Origin: Ichthyophonus hoferi
Taxonomy: Eukaryota; Opisthokonta; Ichthyosporea; Ichthyophonida; Ichthyophonidae
Direction of reading: 5' to 3'
Length of the DNA stretch: 49,407 nucleotides
NCBI GenBank assembly: GCA_002751075.1
Contig: NAOQ01000135.1
Span: 57,053-106,459 of the forward strand
Shown here: piece by piece, positions 31,462 to 44,544 of the stretch
Layout of the letters: each line of letters starts with the position of its first letter
Position numbering within the stretch: the stretch's first letter is position 1
Notes under the pieces: model-generated
What the model saw: only the letters and a program-made list of their open reading frames with translations
Told to the model about the DNA's origin: nothing
The model's database searches: none
Position numbers and translations under genes: made by a program

Positions 31462-34400
31462 TTAGAAGTCCATGTTCTGGGCCTGTTCCATTTCTTTCTC
31501 TGTCGATTTAACAAACCAATAGGTAAATAAGACTAAGCTAGTAAATTAATAGGCTAATATACCAACTAGATAAGTCAACAAACCAATAGGTTAATATATT
31601 CAAAAATTAACGTGGCCACACCAATGATTACCACCATATCTTCCACATGCCAAGGTGAATATATTTTAATAAATAATGAGTATGGTGCATGTAATTGTAT
31701 GCGTCAATTGCAAAAATGTCGGAATACATAGAAAACCCTAAAAAATCAAGGTGTAAAGATAGAACACTAATAGTTAAATAAAATAAACGTTCCAATACGA
31801 TAGATTATAAAAACGAGTCCATTATATGGTCAATATATTAATATATGTAGATGTATAATAAATAGTATGTATGCCAGTATGTACAAATGTACGATGCTAC
31901 TATAGTATGATAGTATGATCGATGGCATGTATGATAGGATGATAGTAAGAGAGTATAATAATATGTATGCATAAACTAAATACACGCCCAGTAAGCCTCA
32001 CTGTCTAATTCGTGTACCTACCTCTATTCAACATACGAATTTCCTCATGCATTGCTGCTATAAATTCCTTGAACTGACCAACATATTCCCTCATGTCGGT
32101 CTTTTTATAATCTGTGATAAGCCTAACAGTTAATTGGGCCCACTACCATCTAACTCTAATAAAATTTGCAAAACTATCCACACACACCTCTCAATCTATC
32201 CTCCCCAAACTTACCTTATCCATCCATACCCTACTATATCCACCCCTATCCTACCCTATCCAGCCATATCCTACCCTATCCACCCATACCCTACCTTATC
32301 CACTCCTACCTTACCCTATCTACTCCTACCCTGTCATAACCACCTCTACCCTACCTACCTCATCCTATACTACACTACCATACCCTATACTTCCCTGCCC
32401 CACCTTACCTGACAGTCGTCTATTGCCATCAGCAGTCTCCTCGGCCTCACTATCCTCACTCTCATTCCCAGCACTATGACTCCTATCATAGTCATTCAAC
32501 TGTCGCAGAAGATCACTTACAGTAGGGACTGCAAATGGATTAAAATCATCGGCATCCTCAATGCTGATCGGTACACAAACTCTCCCTGTGCGTTGAGGGA
32601 GGTTGAGATGGCATAAAGTGGTACGAATATATATACAAGATAGAAATATAATTGATAGGAGTAAAACTACAAGCATGAATGGATATGCTTATATATGTAT
32701 ATCTATCAAAGTATCAAAAGATAAAAGAGTGATCGATAAAATAAAGAGAAACAAAAAGAAGGAAAGGAAAAGGGAGAAAGAAAGAGAGAAAGAGAAAGAG
32801 ACGGACAGGGTAAAATGCGGGTTTACCTGTCTTGGGGTGAATACAGAAGGGTCCTTTAAGCAAATGATTGGTCTGCTTACTGACATTAATATCCAATCGG
32901 GGATAGGTATATTGTAGAACAATCTCTTGTTTGCACCGGTCTAGGCCCCATACTCTATTGTCCTATAAGATGATGGGATTAAAGTTAAGATTCAAATAAT
33001 ATTTATATCAGAGTAGCAGGGTGTTATTGATGAAAGTTGTGCAATAGAGTATTGGTAATAATATTGATAGGAGGTAGAAATAGTTGGGATAGTAATATAA
33101 AATAATATACAATAATATATACATATGTATAATATATAATATTAAAAATTAATATGAACTAAAACATGCGTGCATGTATGTATGTATGTGTATATGTATC
33201 CTTATCTCTATTCTACCACCCTAACTCAACACAACACAGCCAAACCCAACATAACATAAAACAATATACAATAATAAAGATTAATATGAACTAATACAAC
33301 AAAGCCAAACCCAGCATTATATAACACAATATAACATACACACATAATATAATATTCACCTTTCTCTTTCTGGCCTTGTCTATAGCTTCCTCTATGGCGT
33401 CCCACCTTTCAAATGATACGTCAGGTGACGTGTCGTTCATATCCCACCCTCTTTCCATTGGTAGTTTACGGATATGTACAGGAAATAGTCAAGGAGATAA
33501 ACATGGTACGAGGGGAGATAATGATTGGTGTCTATAGTATAAGAAGGGGTACTGATAAAAGGAAACATCCAATAAGATGTAAGAGTAAATTCTACATTGA
33601 CCAATGAATATAATGCAATAAATATATAATTATGGACTCATATGAGAGCATAAAACGATAAAGCAAATATATATATACCAGAATGTATCATAGTTAATAT
33701 ATATATGAGAATGTATCCTTACTATACTATACTATTCTATACGATATCATACTACACTTCACCATACTACACCATCCTACACTATAGTATACTATACCAT
33801 ATTATACTATACTATACTATGTCCATTCATACCAAATTAAAAGATATTATCATCTGGTATGCAGGCTAGGAGGTCTGTTAGATGTTTCTCCTGAGAAAAC
33901 AGGTTTTGCTTTCCTAGCACTGTCTTTTCAAAGTATTTCTCTAGAATGCTTACGGCACGTCTGCAGATGTTACAAGTGTGTATGTATGTATGTATGTATG
34001 ATAGTATGGTAGTAGGATATCAGTAGGTATGATAAGATAGAATAGTCGTATGATAGTATGGTACTGGGATAGTATAAGGGTATATATGATAGTATGATAG
34101 TATAATAATTTGATGGTATATGAGTGCATGATGCTATTATGTGTGTTTATGTAAAGATAATTTTAAAAGCTATATATATACAAAGATATATTTAAGCCTG
34201 TGATTTTGGCCCAATATAGAGTCAAAGATGGTCAAAGACAGGGAGGGAGAATGTAGATAATTCTAAAAAAGCAATAATAGGTAATAAATTTTACAATAAG
34301 ATATATAAAGGAAAGTAAACTTAACAAATAAATTGCATAATTGGTTTAACTAAATATACCTGTATCTATCAAGGAGTGTATATACCATTGAAATTTATTT

Positions 34401-37400
34401 TATAAATTAAACGAATTTAATTGGCCTCTTAGATATAAATTTTAAATGGTAGGTAAACAATAAAACCACCAGAGATTTTCTTAAATAAATAAATAATATT
34501 ATCTATCTTTATCTTTATCTCTTTATATATATCTTATACTCCTATTATTATTCTTACTATTATTGTTATTATTCCATTACCTAACCGAGGGGTGGATTGA
34601 ACCAGTCAGATTGACCTTCTTCGCTTGTTGATCGCCTCCCTACACATGGCGTCAGACCAATAAGCACATTATAATCAGCCAATCATTTATAATGTCCCAC
34701 TTGGTGGTATGACCTAAGAACTGGTATATCTAACCAATATCCACTTTATATCAACCCTTAGTTACGAATAGCTGCTAAGTGGTTAATTGTTTTAAAAATG
34801 CAGCCGATGGGAAAGGCCTGATAAAACTAGCCGATTAATTCAACTACATAAACAAATAAACAAAAAAAATAATATAGAAAAGGTAAAATCACATTACAGA
34901 TGGGAATAACATGAAAGAGTGGTAGCAAATGGAATGAGAGGGGAGTAAATTACATATATATACATAGTAATACTATAGATATATACAGAGCAATGTAATT
35001 CTTCCTATATAATATTAACAAGCATACATAAATCATACTCGGGCCTTATATACATAGAGGCTAATGTCATAATATATGTACACATATTATATTATCACAG
35101 CATTGCCTCATCCATTTCCCCCTACCTTAACTAGATTCATGTACTCCGCTACAGCAGACCTTTGTTCATTGGTTAATTGTCTTGCACGCTTATCGCAGAC
35201 CCAGCAATGGACACCTCTACGACCACTATATACCCACAATAGATGCTCAAATCCAAAATCCTCTGAGCGTATTAATAAGCTATATTAATGTTAAAAAAAA
35301 ACAACATTTAATTTTTTTAATATTTTGAAGTAGCTCAGTCACAATAATAAGAGTAACTAATCGTTGTATGTTAAGTTTAATTTGTGACAATAATTCATTC
35401 ATATATAACAATGGAGAGAATGAGGAGAATTAATAATAATAACGCGATAAGCAAAGAACAAAGCATATAAAAAAAACATAAGCAAACATTATAATTAAGC
35501 CAATAAGAATAGATAAATTGGTGTAAGAATTGTACTGGGGAATTACCATAATAGGTAAAAATCGAAACAAGTGAAAAACACCAGCTTAAGAATAATATGT
35601 AAAAATTCAAAATATATCACCTATCACACGAGGAAAGGTTAATATTGATAAAATATTACAAACATAGTGTACTTTTTATGTGATCTCAAAACTACACACC
35701 AATCACCTTTTAGAGCAGCATCCAGTACTTTCATGGCACCAGTCATATAGTCCCAGCACCGGGAGCAGATAGTAGCACCCCTGATTGTGCACTAATACAA
35801 TTAGTAAGGTGGTTGATGAAGTAGTAAACATCCAATAAGCAACTATATTACATCACTTTAAAACACGCTAGGTTATTATTAATGTAAAACTATATATACG
35901 TATATATATGTTAGGATGATAGTATAATAATATGACAGTTTTCATAATAGTGTGCGTGCATGCATTAATATATATACATAAACGAATAATTATAAATAAA
36001 AACAACTACATAAAATATTTTCAAACCTATGTAAACATATAAACATATATAAAATATAAATCTACACTATTCTCTAAATAAATACAAACAACTTTCTCTC
36101 TTCAATCATATTTCATACACCAAAAGGGCCCACAATACTCACACACAGCAGGTTCGTATGTCGTCATAATCCGTCATATCAATATCAAATACCAATTCTT
36201 TCTCCATAGCCTTGAATTGGCCAGCTTTAATTGTCTTCATTTCTTTGGGCTATATAAGTTATGATAATATGAATGGTCAGCTAAAATTTAAAGAACCAAT
36301 TGTTCTCGATTATTTAAATTAAAATATAAATATGAATTTTTATTTATGCTTAAAGTCGTCCCCCTTTTCTTAAATGAAATGCGTCCAATCAATAATAATT
36401 TATATAGGTGGGATTATCGTTAGGCTATATGCATATGATATAATAATGTGATAAATTGGTGCATATATATAAAGTATATCGTATAATGATTGTAAAGTGG
36501 CATATATAAGTGTGCACTATTACTGTCATATGTTCGTTTGTTTATATAGTTAGTTTGTATGCATATTCATAAAATGATTATACTGTGATGGATCCACATA
36601 GTATGTGTATTGGATATATTATATACCAATTAAATGGAGTGCATATAAGGGTTTATTATTGCGATTGTTGTACAGAAATAAACAAATTAGATACTAAAAT
36701 AATATTACTTTTAGCAAATATATACATATATATATATATTGCATTAGACTATACTATACCATAATATACTATATTATACTAGACTAGACTATAGTATAGT
36801 ATAGTATAGTATAGTCTAGTCTACTATGTTCTATTCTATTAATCTATGTAATCGTAGCCCACACATACCTTAGCATTAAACACTGGGCCAATATCAATCT
36901 TATATGGTTGTAATGATTGTATTTCCTGTTTTAATTCCTTCAAATCAGCAAATGATTTATAACGAATGAATAGGTCATCTTTCATTGTAAAGCAGAATTC
37001 TCTGTTTTCAAACTTGTACTGGCCCGCTGAAAGGATAGGATTTTAGTTAGGGAGAGAGAAGGAGAGAGAGAAAGAGATAGGGAGATGACAATAATAAACG
37101 GTTGTTTTAGGTAAGAGATTGTATGGGATTATATATGTATATATATGTATAAATGCATCTCAGTGTTAGAAAACCAGCTCATAGATAGTCTAAAATAGGA
37201 TAGTATAGTGTAGTAGTATTCTATCATAAATACATACAATACATACTATGTTTAGAAATAGCAAAGTGATTAACTCTAGTATATATATATGCGTTTAAGA
37301 TTTCTAGAACCATTATTATTATTATTCTTTGCACCTCAACCATTATACTATATATATTTATATATATATATTGCCTCCTCTATATTCTTAATTCTTTTAT

Positions 37401-37930
37401 AGAAAATAGCTCAATCTAATCGGTTATTATACATCCCCTTCTCTATGTATACTGATATATTCGTCCTTTAAAAAATCTCTGACATAATCCTTCAATAACA
37501 CAATAAAGTAATCTTTCATCGGAAATCATTATCACTATAACTACAACCTCTACATACTTCCTCCGTAGTTTAGCCATTGGTAATACTCTGAAAAAGGAAA
37601 GAAACGACTGTAATATTGTCGAAGTAAGTCTGGGAAGTTTCCTTCATCATCCAGGACTGGTACAGGGGGAGCCTCAGGTGTAGGGTCAGGGTCAACTTCC
37701 ATGTTTTCCTTCTCTTCCACACCTTTGGTACTATAAATAATAAGGTAAGGAAAGGCCATAGTTAATATTAAGATGTAGTATGTTAAGAATAGTATTGGAG
37801 TAAACATTCATATCCTCTATTATTATACTTATATTATTCTTTAAGTATTTAAGTATAGGTATGTTTTACTAAAAAGAAACTTAGTAAAATGAAAAATAAA
37901 ATACCTGTTTTCTTGGGCTAATGTCGACAT
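31462..37930 (-). CDS. PRIM1: DNA primase small (catalytic) subunit
   Basis: Thirteen minus-strand exons: 37930-37905, 37730-37558, 37026-36869, 36249-36143, 35780-35707, 35262-35126, 34639-34581, 33960-33848, 33475-33360, 32962-32827, 32585-32409, 32111-32022, 31499-31462. They total 1404 bases (467 residues; human PRIM1 is 420). The protein makes RNA primers in the polymerase alpha-primase complex. Visible are the N-terminal [19 protein letters not shown], catalytic Asp141/Asp143 in FDIDMTDYD, Cys153/154/160/163 (zinc site), SGRRGVHCW at 192-200, the third catalytic Asp345 in YPRLDINVS, and [11 protein letters not shown]. The C-terminus (NMDF) mirrors the human DF end. Extra length is an acidic N-terminal extension of about 33 residues and a Glu/Asp/Ser insert near the C-terminus. 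Intron 8 is AT-AC type. Identity is certain. Confidence 0.96.
32112..32408 (-). repeat. PRIM1 intron 11 with C-rich minisatellite
   Basis: At about 32190-32400 this short intron is mostly imperfect CTACCCTATCCACC / CCATATCC units. The transcribed strand is therefore a run of GGG and GG blocks (GGGTAGGATAGGG). It is not canonical TTAGGG telomere repeat. Confidence 0.8.
33476..33847 (-). other. AT-AC U12-type intron of PRIM1
   Basis: Between exons 8 and 9 there is no usable GT donor before an in-frame stop. The donor reads A|ATATCTTTT (U12 consensus ATATCCTTT, one mismatch). TCCTTGAC at 33495-33488 matches the U12 branch-point element, and the intron ends TTTCCTGTAC| 13 nt after the branch A. 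Splicing here gives [14 protein letters not shown] in perfect frame. Confidence 0.85.
36770..36825. repeat. Inverted repeat in PRIM1 intron 3
   Basis: TAGACTAGACTATA and its exact reverse complement TATAGTCTAGTCTA flank a run of TATAG units, giving a potential 14-bp hairpin stem. Related ACTAT/ATAGT runs recur at 33715-33830 in intron 8 and at 37195-37215. Confidence 0.7.
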
Positions 37931-38080
37931 TATCCTATACTATCCTATGACCTTACTATATAAATTATACCCTCAATAAATAATATAATATATATAATAT
38001 ATATATATATAATCTACTGTATAATCACTTGACTTAGATTACTAGTAAAATGCATGGACCACAAGGGACAAAATTGATTA

Positions 38081-38111
38081 ACCAATCAACTGGCTTTGTA
38101 TGCCCGCCAAA
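38081..38111 (-). promoter_or_regulatory. E2F-like and CCAAT sites upstream of PRIM1
   Basis: CCCGCCAAA at 38103-38111 is the reverse complement of TTTGGCGGG, an exact E2F/DP core, about 175 bp upstream of the PRIM1 ATG. ACCAATCA at 38080-38087 is a CCAAT box next to it. Both are classical elements of S-phase gene promoters. That they work here is inference. Confidence 0.5.
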
Positions 38112-38453
38112 TAATGGAAATATGTGGCTCTATTGGGTATAATAAAAGCAGAAATATATACAGCCGATAGCTGATATATGGTTGGCTCAACGTGTCTTAT
38201 TGAAAAAGAATCTTTGTTACGTATACGTAATTATTTTATAACCTAATATAAAATGTAAAACAAAACTTATAATTATTATATAAATAATTTAAAATGAAAA
38301 ACTATGTTAAACGTTTATTGATATTTTTAAAGAGATTTAAGATTTAATTTGCTTTGTCTAATGTAAACCTTTATTCAACAAAATTCCATATAATGTTAGT
38401 GAAACAAGATCAACTAGATGACTTACGCATTTGTATTTGACCAATCATAAGTA

Positions 38454-38921
38454 GGCGCCAATTTTTAATATTTATTATCTAACTTTATAACCGATATGTG
38501 CAAACGAAATGATTCTGACGGTTGGTTCATGTCCATTTAAATGTTTTGAATGTGTATCTTTACAAATTTTCTTACCGAAACAAAGCCCTGCACGTCATAA
38601 TATTTTGTGACTGGATTTGTTTAAAGAGGTATTTGAAAAAGGAATCTTAACGTCTTTTCTATTTCCTTTTATTTTCTTTCTTTCTTGTTCTTTTCTTCAG
38701 TGTAACCCTCTTGCAACATTTTACCAACATTGAAAGCCCAAACCGTTACTTTCATCATTTAAACACGTACATTCTCTTAATAAACACATATCAGTGCATT
38801 TCTATACTCTTTATTTTATTTTGAGGCTTATATTAAAATATTTTTCTTCCATTGCCTTCCTGTAAAAACATAACAGTCGCTTGCTAATGGCTTGAAATAT
38901 TGGCGCGCAGGATGGCGAAAA
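38454..38921. promoter_or_regulatory. Further E2F-like sites in PRIM1-SKP2 interval
   Basis: GGCGCCAATTTT at 38454-38465, TTGGCGCG at 38900-38907 and GGCGAAAA at 38914-38921 resemble E2F half-sites. The last two lie 6 bp apart. All are inside the 2.4-kb head-to-head spacer of two S-phase genes. Similar motifs occur elsewhere (6718, 19217), so chance matches are possible. Confidence 0.4.
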
Positions 38922-40340
38922 ATACATAATATTAGTATCAGTCACCAGCATTGACTATCAACTCTTTCTTTGCTAATAACTGTAAAATATACATACATAT
39001 ATTTGTTTCCTTACACCTGGTTTATTATTTCATTACACATTTTATCGAGTTATCTGACCAGTTGTTTATGTCGACACATTGAATTCTTGAAGAACTCGGT
39101 TTAAATGATACTCTTTTTATTCTTATCCTTTCTTTCTCTCTCAATCTCTATGATGTATATATTATATGCTTTGAAACATCCATTAGTCTATGTTATTGTT
39201 GTGTCATTTTCTTTTGGAAAGTTTATGGCGTCACGTCAAAGCATCTTTTTTTACGATATAACCTTATTATACCTTTATATAGTTGATATACCTCTATTTC
39301 GTATATTAAAGCCACACATTTGGAAATATTTGCCTTAAAACTTGGAAATTTTTATTATTTTTATTATTATTATTGAGAATTAAAACTATGTATAGTTTTA
39401 TTATGTCCGTTTTTGGTTATAATTTAATTACAAAGTAGATCATTTTATTTTTTATTTCTCCTTTACATATCTAATTGCTGTTGTTGTTTTTTCAATAAAC
39501 AAATGCACATTTCTTTTATTAGCAAAGGGGGACATGTGTTGTAGGTTAATATATGCCAGTGTTATTAATAGAGCACTTACTGTGTGAGACAGTATGTATA
39601 TAGTATAAAATTTAATGGTCTCCTATTTTTTTATTTTAGTATTACTTTTTATATATCACAGGTGCTAAGAGATTATTAAAACCCATTTCTAAGAAGCTTG
39701 CTCTTTTTTGTTCCGATTTTATGATTAAAGAAAGAACAAATCAATACTTATAATACTATTGATTAGTTTAATTATATATAGGAGATGGTGACCCTGAAGG
39801 AATTGGTATGCGCGGCAACTATTAATAATTAATGCTAATAAGTGATTGGATTCCTTAATAATATTAATTATCATTTGTTATGTTGTACTTTTGTATTGTT
39901 CCTGCCTATATAACTATAGCCAACTTTTGTTGTTTATAATCAAATTTTAGTATGGAACGAACCGAATTGTAAGGATTGCTTTTAAAAAAGCATTAGTAAT
40001 TATGGGTTTGCTTTAATTGGATACTTAGTATGAAACCTAATTAATAATATAGAATCTTCAAACTAACTTAGAAAAATAATATAGATTTGAGGTTTATAGG
40101 TTTTAGTGAGTAGCCGATTGCAATTGGCTACGGTTGTTTTTTAAAATAAACAATGCTTGTTAGCGATTGGTCATAACCAAAAAATATTACCTACATATTC
40201 CCTTTAATGGATTTAGGCTATTAATTTATATTAATTTTTTATGGAGCAATGATATAATTATAATAAAAAAAATTCAATCGCATCTCTATCAATAAGCGAA
40301 AACCTGTAGTATTATTGTCCTTAAGAGCACCAATAAGTAA
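38922..40340. other. Rest of the PRIM1-SKP2 spacer
   Basis: T-rich, then AT-rich sequence, without a convincing exon. A long T-rich frame at 39105-39338 looks like low-complexity translation. A 5' non-coding exon of SKP2 could be present but cannot be seen. Confidence 0.4.
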
Positions 40341-43300
40341 ATGTATTCTCATTATTTGGCCCAATCAGTGAGTATATTGTATGCACCTATCAACATGAGG
40401 GATCTGGATGTAGAAGAACTAGCCTGGAGCAGTGAAGATGATAGTGGAAGGTGGAATGGGAGGGTAGATAGGAGGAAGAGGAGGCTGCGTCATGGTCCAA
40501 TGACTAGGGCTGCTTCTCGTCATCAATCAGTACAGAATATATACGCACCAGTGAAGCCAGTATTGCGTTTTGATAGGACAGACGTCATAAGTGGAGATGG
40601 GGTGTTTGTGAGAGAATGTTGCACACCTAAACCTAGTCATAGGAGCTCCAAATGGGGTCACGTAATGGTAATCTAGCAGCCAATGATATCCTTTGATTAT
40701 ACTTGATGTAAAAAAATCCCATGGGCTTTACTTTTATGTTTCTCATGCACTCCTATAAGCTTGTATGCCTATTTATATTTAGTTACTATTACTACATTAG
40801 TATTTGTCTATCTATCTACCTATGTGAAAATAGTTCTTGTAAGAAAATCTATGTTTACTTTTGCAGTAGTGGCAATCAGACAGGGCATGCTCGCTGGTAA
40901 TTATGGTAACCAAGGTAATTAAGCTATGGATTGGTTACAGACGTGTTCAGGTCATGGAGTAGAAGCAGATCAAGTGGACAGTCCGACAGGCCTAGTTAGA
41001 TCATATGAAGGTAAGGTCACTCATAATTAGATAATGAAATAATTACATGGTTAGCCAATTACCATTTAATTAATTAATCAATTAATTAATCCCTTTCCTC
41101 CTTATTCATTTAAAATAGTCTAATGAACAACTACACATTGTCTTTTATTGCCACCTTTATGTAGATATTTTTTATTTAGAAATCTCTAGTTCTGATTGGC
41201 TGCCTTGATGAACTATACCTACATATCCCCACACCCACCAATGAAAACCTTGAGCGTCTAGGTTAATTTTCAGTCATGATTGTAAATTGGTTATACATTA
41301 TGATGTATATGATTGGACTATTTCCCTCGCCCTTCGTTATATCTAGTCAGTCATTGGTTGCCTTTAAATTTCATAGTGGTGTCTGTTCTAAATATAAATT
41401 ATGGTTCCCGACTTAGCTATTGGTTAATGGAAGCGAGGTGTGGTTCTATGCAACGTACACTCACTATATTCTTACTAGTAAATATGTAGTAGTATAGTAG
41501 GGCAATATTCGACTAGTATAACACTATGACATTATAACACTATATTACCATAATGCTACAATACTATAGTAGGATAATATTAGAATAGTATAACACTATA
41601 ACACTATAACACTAACACTATTACTATAATACTATAATACTATAGTAAGATAATATTAGAATAGTATAACACTATAACACTATAATATGCCAACATTTCA
41701 CACGATTCTTTTCCTGTTTAGGCCAAGGTTTCAGACAGCGATGTTCGATCAAGCAATTACCCAATGAAATTACCTTACGTATTTTCCGATATCTTCCTTC
41801 AAAATCATTGGCTGCTTGCGCTCAAGTGTGCTGTGGTTGGAGGACCTTAGCGTAAGTACCCACCTTTTAGCAATTATCTCTAGTATCTAGTCACATAATC
41901 TGCCCGACTCCAATCAAATCCTTTATATTCTTTACCACCTTTTTCTCTTAGTTGCACTATGATAAAGAGTATTAAAGCATGATCCAATCATCTTAATTAC
42001 AATAGTGATTACTCAATTGGAGATGCAGGCAATGTGGAGCAATGATTATGGTGTGAATGACACTTCCAGTTTCAGTGGTACTTTAAATTAAATTTTAATC
42101 TAATAACTATTAGCCAATCAAGGCCAAGCCGATCTAAACATAAACAGATAGTAAGCCTTAAATGACGTAAACAAAAAAGAAACCACTTTGTTTATTTCTA
42201 ACCATATATGGGTTTATCTCCCAGATATGACCCAACTGTATGGCTGAGTGTGGAACTAACGCACATGCGGGTAGTCCCTCTGTCTCTTATACAAGTGTTT
42301 ATGTCTCGCCGTGTTCAACGAATTTATCTTGCCAATGCTGCTATTGTAGACACACATAGCAGTGATAGTACATACTATGCTATACCTGGGGTACAGGAGG
42401 TAATGTAGAATTCTCCCCTCCTTCCCTCCCCTCTGTTTCTTACAGCATCTGTCTTGCGTATATTACACAGCCCATGTCCTGTTGTACCTTATACTTATTT
42501 CCTTATATTTTCTTCATGCTCTATATACCCCTCCGCTTTATATGCATTCCATCATTATTTTATTGTTATGATATATGTCTCATTCCATCTTCTTAATTTC
42601 TTATTAGATTTGCCAACTACATATATCCAAACTATTCTCTACCAGTCCTTACTTTCTCCCTTATTTCCTACCATAATCCCCCTGTTTCCTTGCTTCTCAT
42701 CAGTTAGTGCCCATTAACTTATTTTTATTAACCCTCTCCTAGTGGCGCATTTACTTACCCGCTGGTGCCTTATTAACCAATGGCCTACTGACCTCTTCTC
42801 TCCCTCACAGTATTCCTCCGGAGAGCGATGCAATCAGAATCTGAAGCTGTTATCATTCAAATCATGTACCGTACTCCCTCAAGTATTGGTCCATCTACGT
42901 CATCATACCTCTTCCTTGCAACAATTGGTGGTCTCGTCAGGGTCCGTGGTTGATAGCGAATTAGCTGCCCTTATACAGCAAGCTACCAATCTTAGATCGA
43001 TTGATCTTTCACTCACAATAGGTATTGGTATATATATATATATGTGTTTGTGTAATGACATGAACAAGCATACACACAAACAAGAATGGTAAATATATAT
43101 TAGCTTTTAATTCACCTATTGTATTTTTCATAGTCATGAAGCCATGCATTGCATTGCATACCATACCATACCCTATATACCATATACCATATGCCATTCC
43201 ATTCATACTTTTCCTTAATTACTTAATTACCTGGTTACCAATTAAGATATATTTTTAACTTTCCCTATTGCTTCTTATTTATCTTATCTAATTGATTTAT

Positions 43301-44544
43301 TCATTCTCATCTTCTTTTTGGTATCCAATCACCTTCAGGCGCTCAAGACAATACTCTCTCCGCATTGGCTGATGGATGTGCCAAACTAGAGCAGGCCAAT
43401 TTTAGCTGGCTAAGATATGGAGGGGAATTAGCCAATCGATTTGCAAAGAATCATAAACACTTAACTGCCTTAAATGTGTCAGGGTATAATGGTGAATTAC
43501 AGAATTCTTTCCTAGAAGCAGTTGCATCTAGCTGCAAAACACTTAATCACTTGGACATTAGGTAAGGGTTGCGTGGGGGTGCGTGTATGTTTGTATACGT
43601 TTATGAATGTATACATATATATATAGCGTATGGTTTAATTGTCACATATTGTGTAAATGTATATTGATGTATCATTATTACAACAACGGTTACATTGGGT
43701 ATATTTGGGTCTATATCTATGTCTATATTTCTATACCTCTATAAGAAGTCATTATTAGTACTACTGCCCTGCCTTGTGTATTGTTTGATATATACAATCA
43801 CTATTGATATGATATATTATATTAATATAATGCATTATAGTATATTTTACATGTTGTATCGTAGTTCCAAACAATACTTGAATTTAACCCCTTTATGTAT
43901 ATTATTCTTTAATAACCCTTAATTATTATTTCTTTTCTCTCTCTATCCATATTATTATACATATCTTCAGGCATTCCTTTGTTTCTCTTATACAAGTCTT
44001 ACCTGGTATGGGTCTATACAGTCTTTACATACAAAACGCCTTCCCAAGGGACAATGCCAAAATTGTATGGTAGATAATATATCGAAATAGATCAATAATT
44101 ACACTATCAGTAGGGCAAACTATTTAATTTGTAGAATGAATGAAAGTCAAAATAAAACTGATAAAAAGTGTTTAGTTTATCAATAATTTCTTTTTCTATA
44201 TTTGATATATTAAAATGGTTTTAAGACATACACAGACACGTCGACTTACCCACATGCCACCCAATTCTACCCCATGCGTACACAGTGACAACTATGAAAT
44301 AACTGATCTAGGGGTACGAACCCTTATAGAGCACTGTCCCTGCCTAGAAACCTTGTGTATGAGCAGATGCCGTAGTGTACCGTTCGAAGGAGTCCTACAG
44401 GCAGCTCTCTTACCCTCCCTCCAGGCCCTAAATATTTTTGGATTTGCCCCTAACCTATTGGATGAACTAGTGGCTATTCGACCTAGTCTGCGAATTAACG
44501 CAGATGTGTCGATGACTGATAGGTGGCCTAAACTGTGTCTATGA
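40341..44544 (+). CDS. SKP2: SKP2-like F-box/leucine-rich-repeat protein
   Basis: Eight exons: 40341-40661, 40941-41010, 41722-41851, 42225-42399, 42811-43021, 43339-43561, 43971-44069, 44286-44544; 495 residues if ATG 40341 is used, 477 from ATG 40395 (MRDLDVEELAW), which may be the real start. Phases agree throughout. The F-box is at about 139-182 (QLPNEITLRIFRYLP ... VCCGWRTLAYDPTVW). After it come degenerate leucine-rich repeats (LTALNVSGYNGELQ, ATNLRSIDLSLTIG) and a C-terminal LQALNIFGFAP...LRINADV that matches the end of vertebrate SKP2. SKP2 is the substrate receptor of an SCF ubiquitin ligase that degrades CDK inhibitors at S-phase entry. The N-terminus is acidic then basic (DRRKRRLRHGP). 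Another FBXL is possible, but the C-terminal match favours SKP2. It is divergent from PRIM1 and convergent with the neurochondrin gene. Confidence 0.8.
41490..41700. repeat. Imperfect tandem repeat in SKP2 intron 2
   Basis: About three units of 70-75 bp share TATAGTA(A/G)GATAATATTAGAATAGTATAACACTATAACACTATA, the first copy being more diverged. CACTATAA sub-repeats occur inside. It has no coding potential and stops just before the exon 3 acceptor. Confidence 0.75.

Noticed and set aside
32190-32400. Telomere-like or CRISPR-like array
   Set aside because: Units are irregular CTACCCTATCC variants, not TTAGGG/CCCTAA, and there are no spacers between conserved repeats.
39105-39338. 77-codon hydrophobic frame in the PRIM1-SKP2 spacer
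   Set aside because: Composition (Phe, Leu, Ser, Ile) is that expected from T-rich DNA; no splice sites or homologous blocks.
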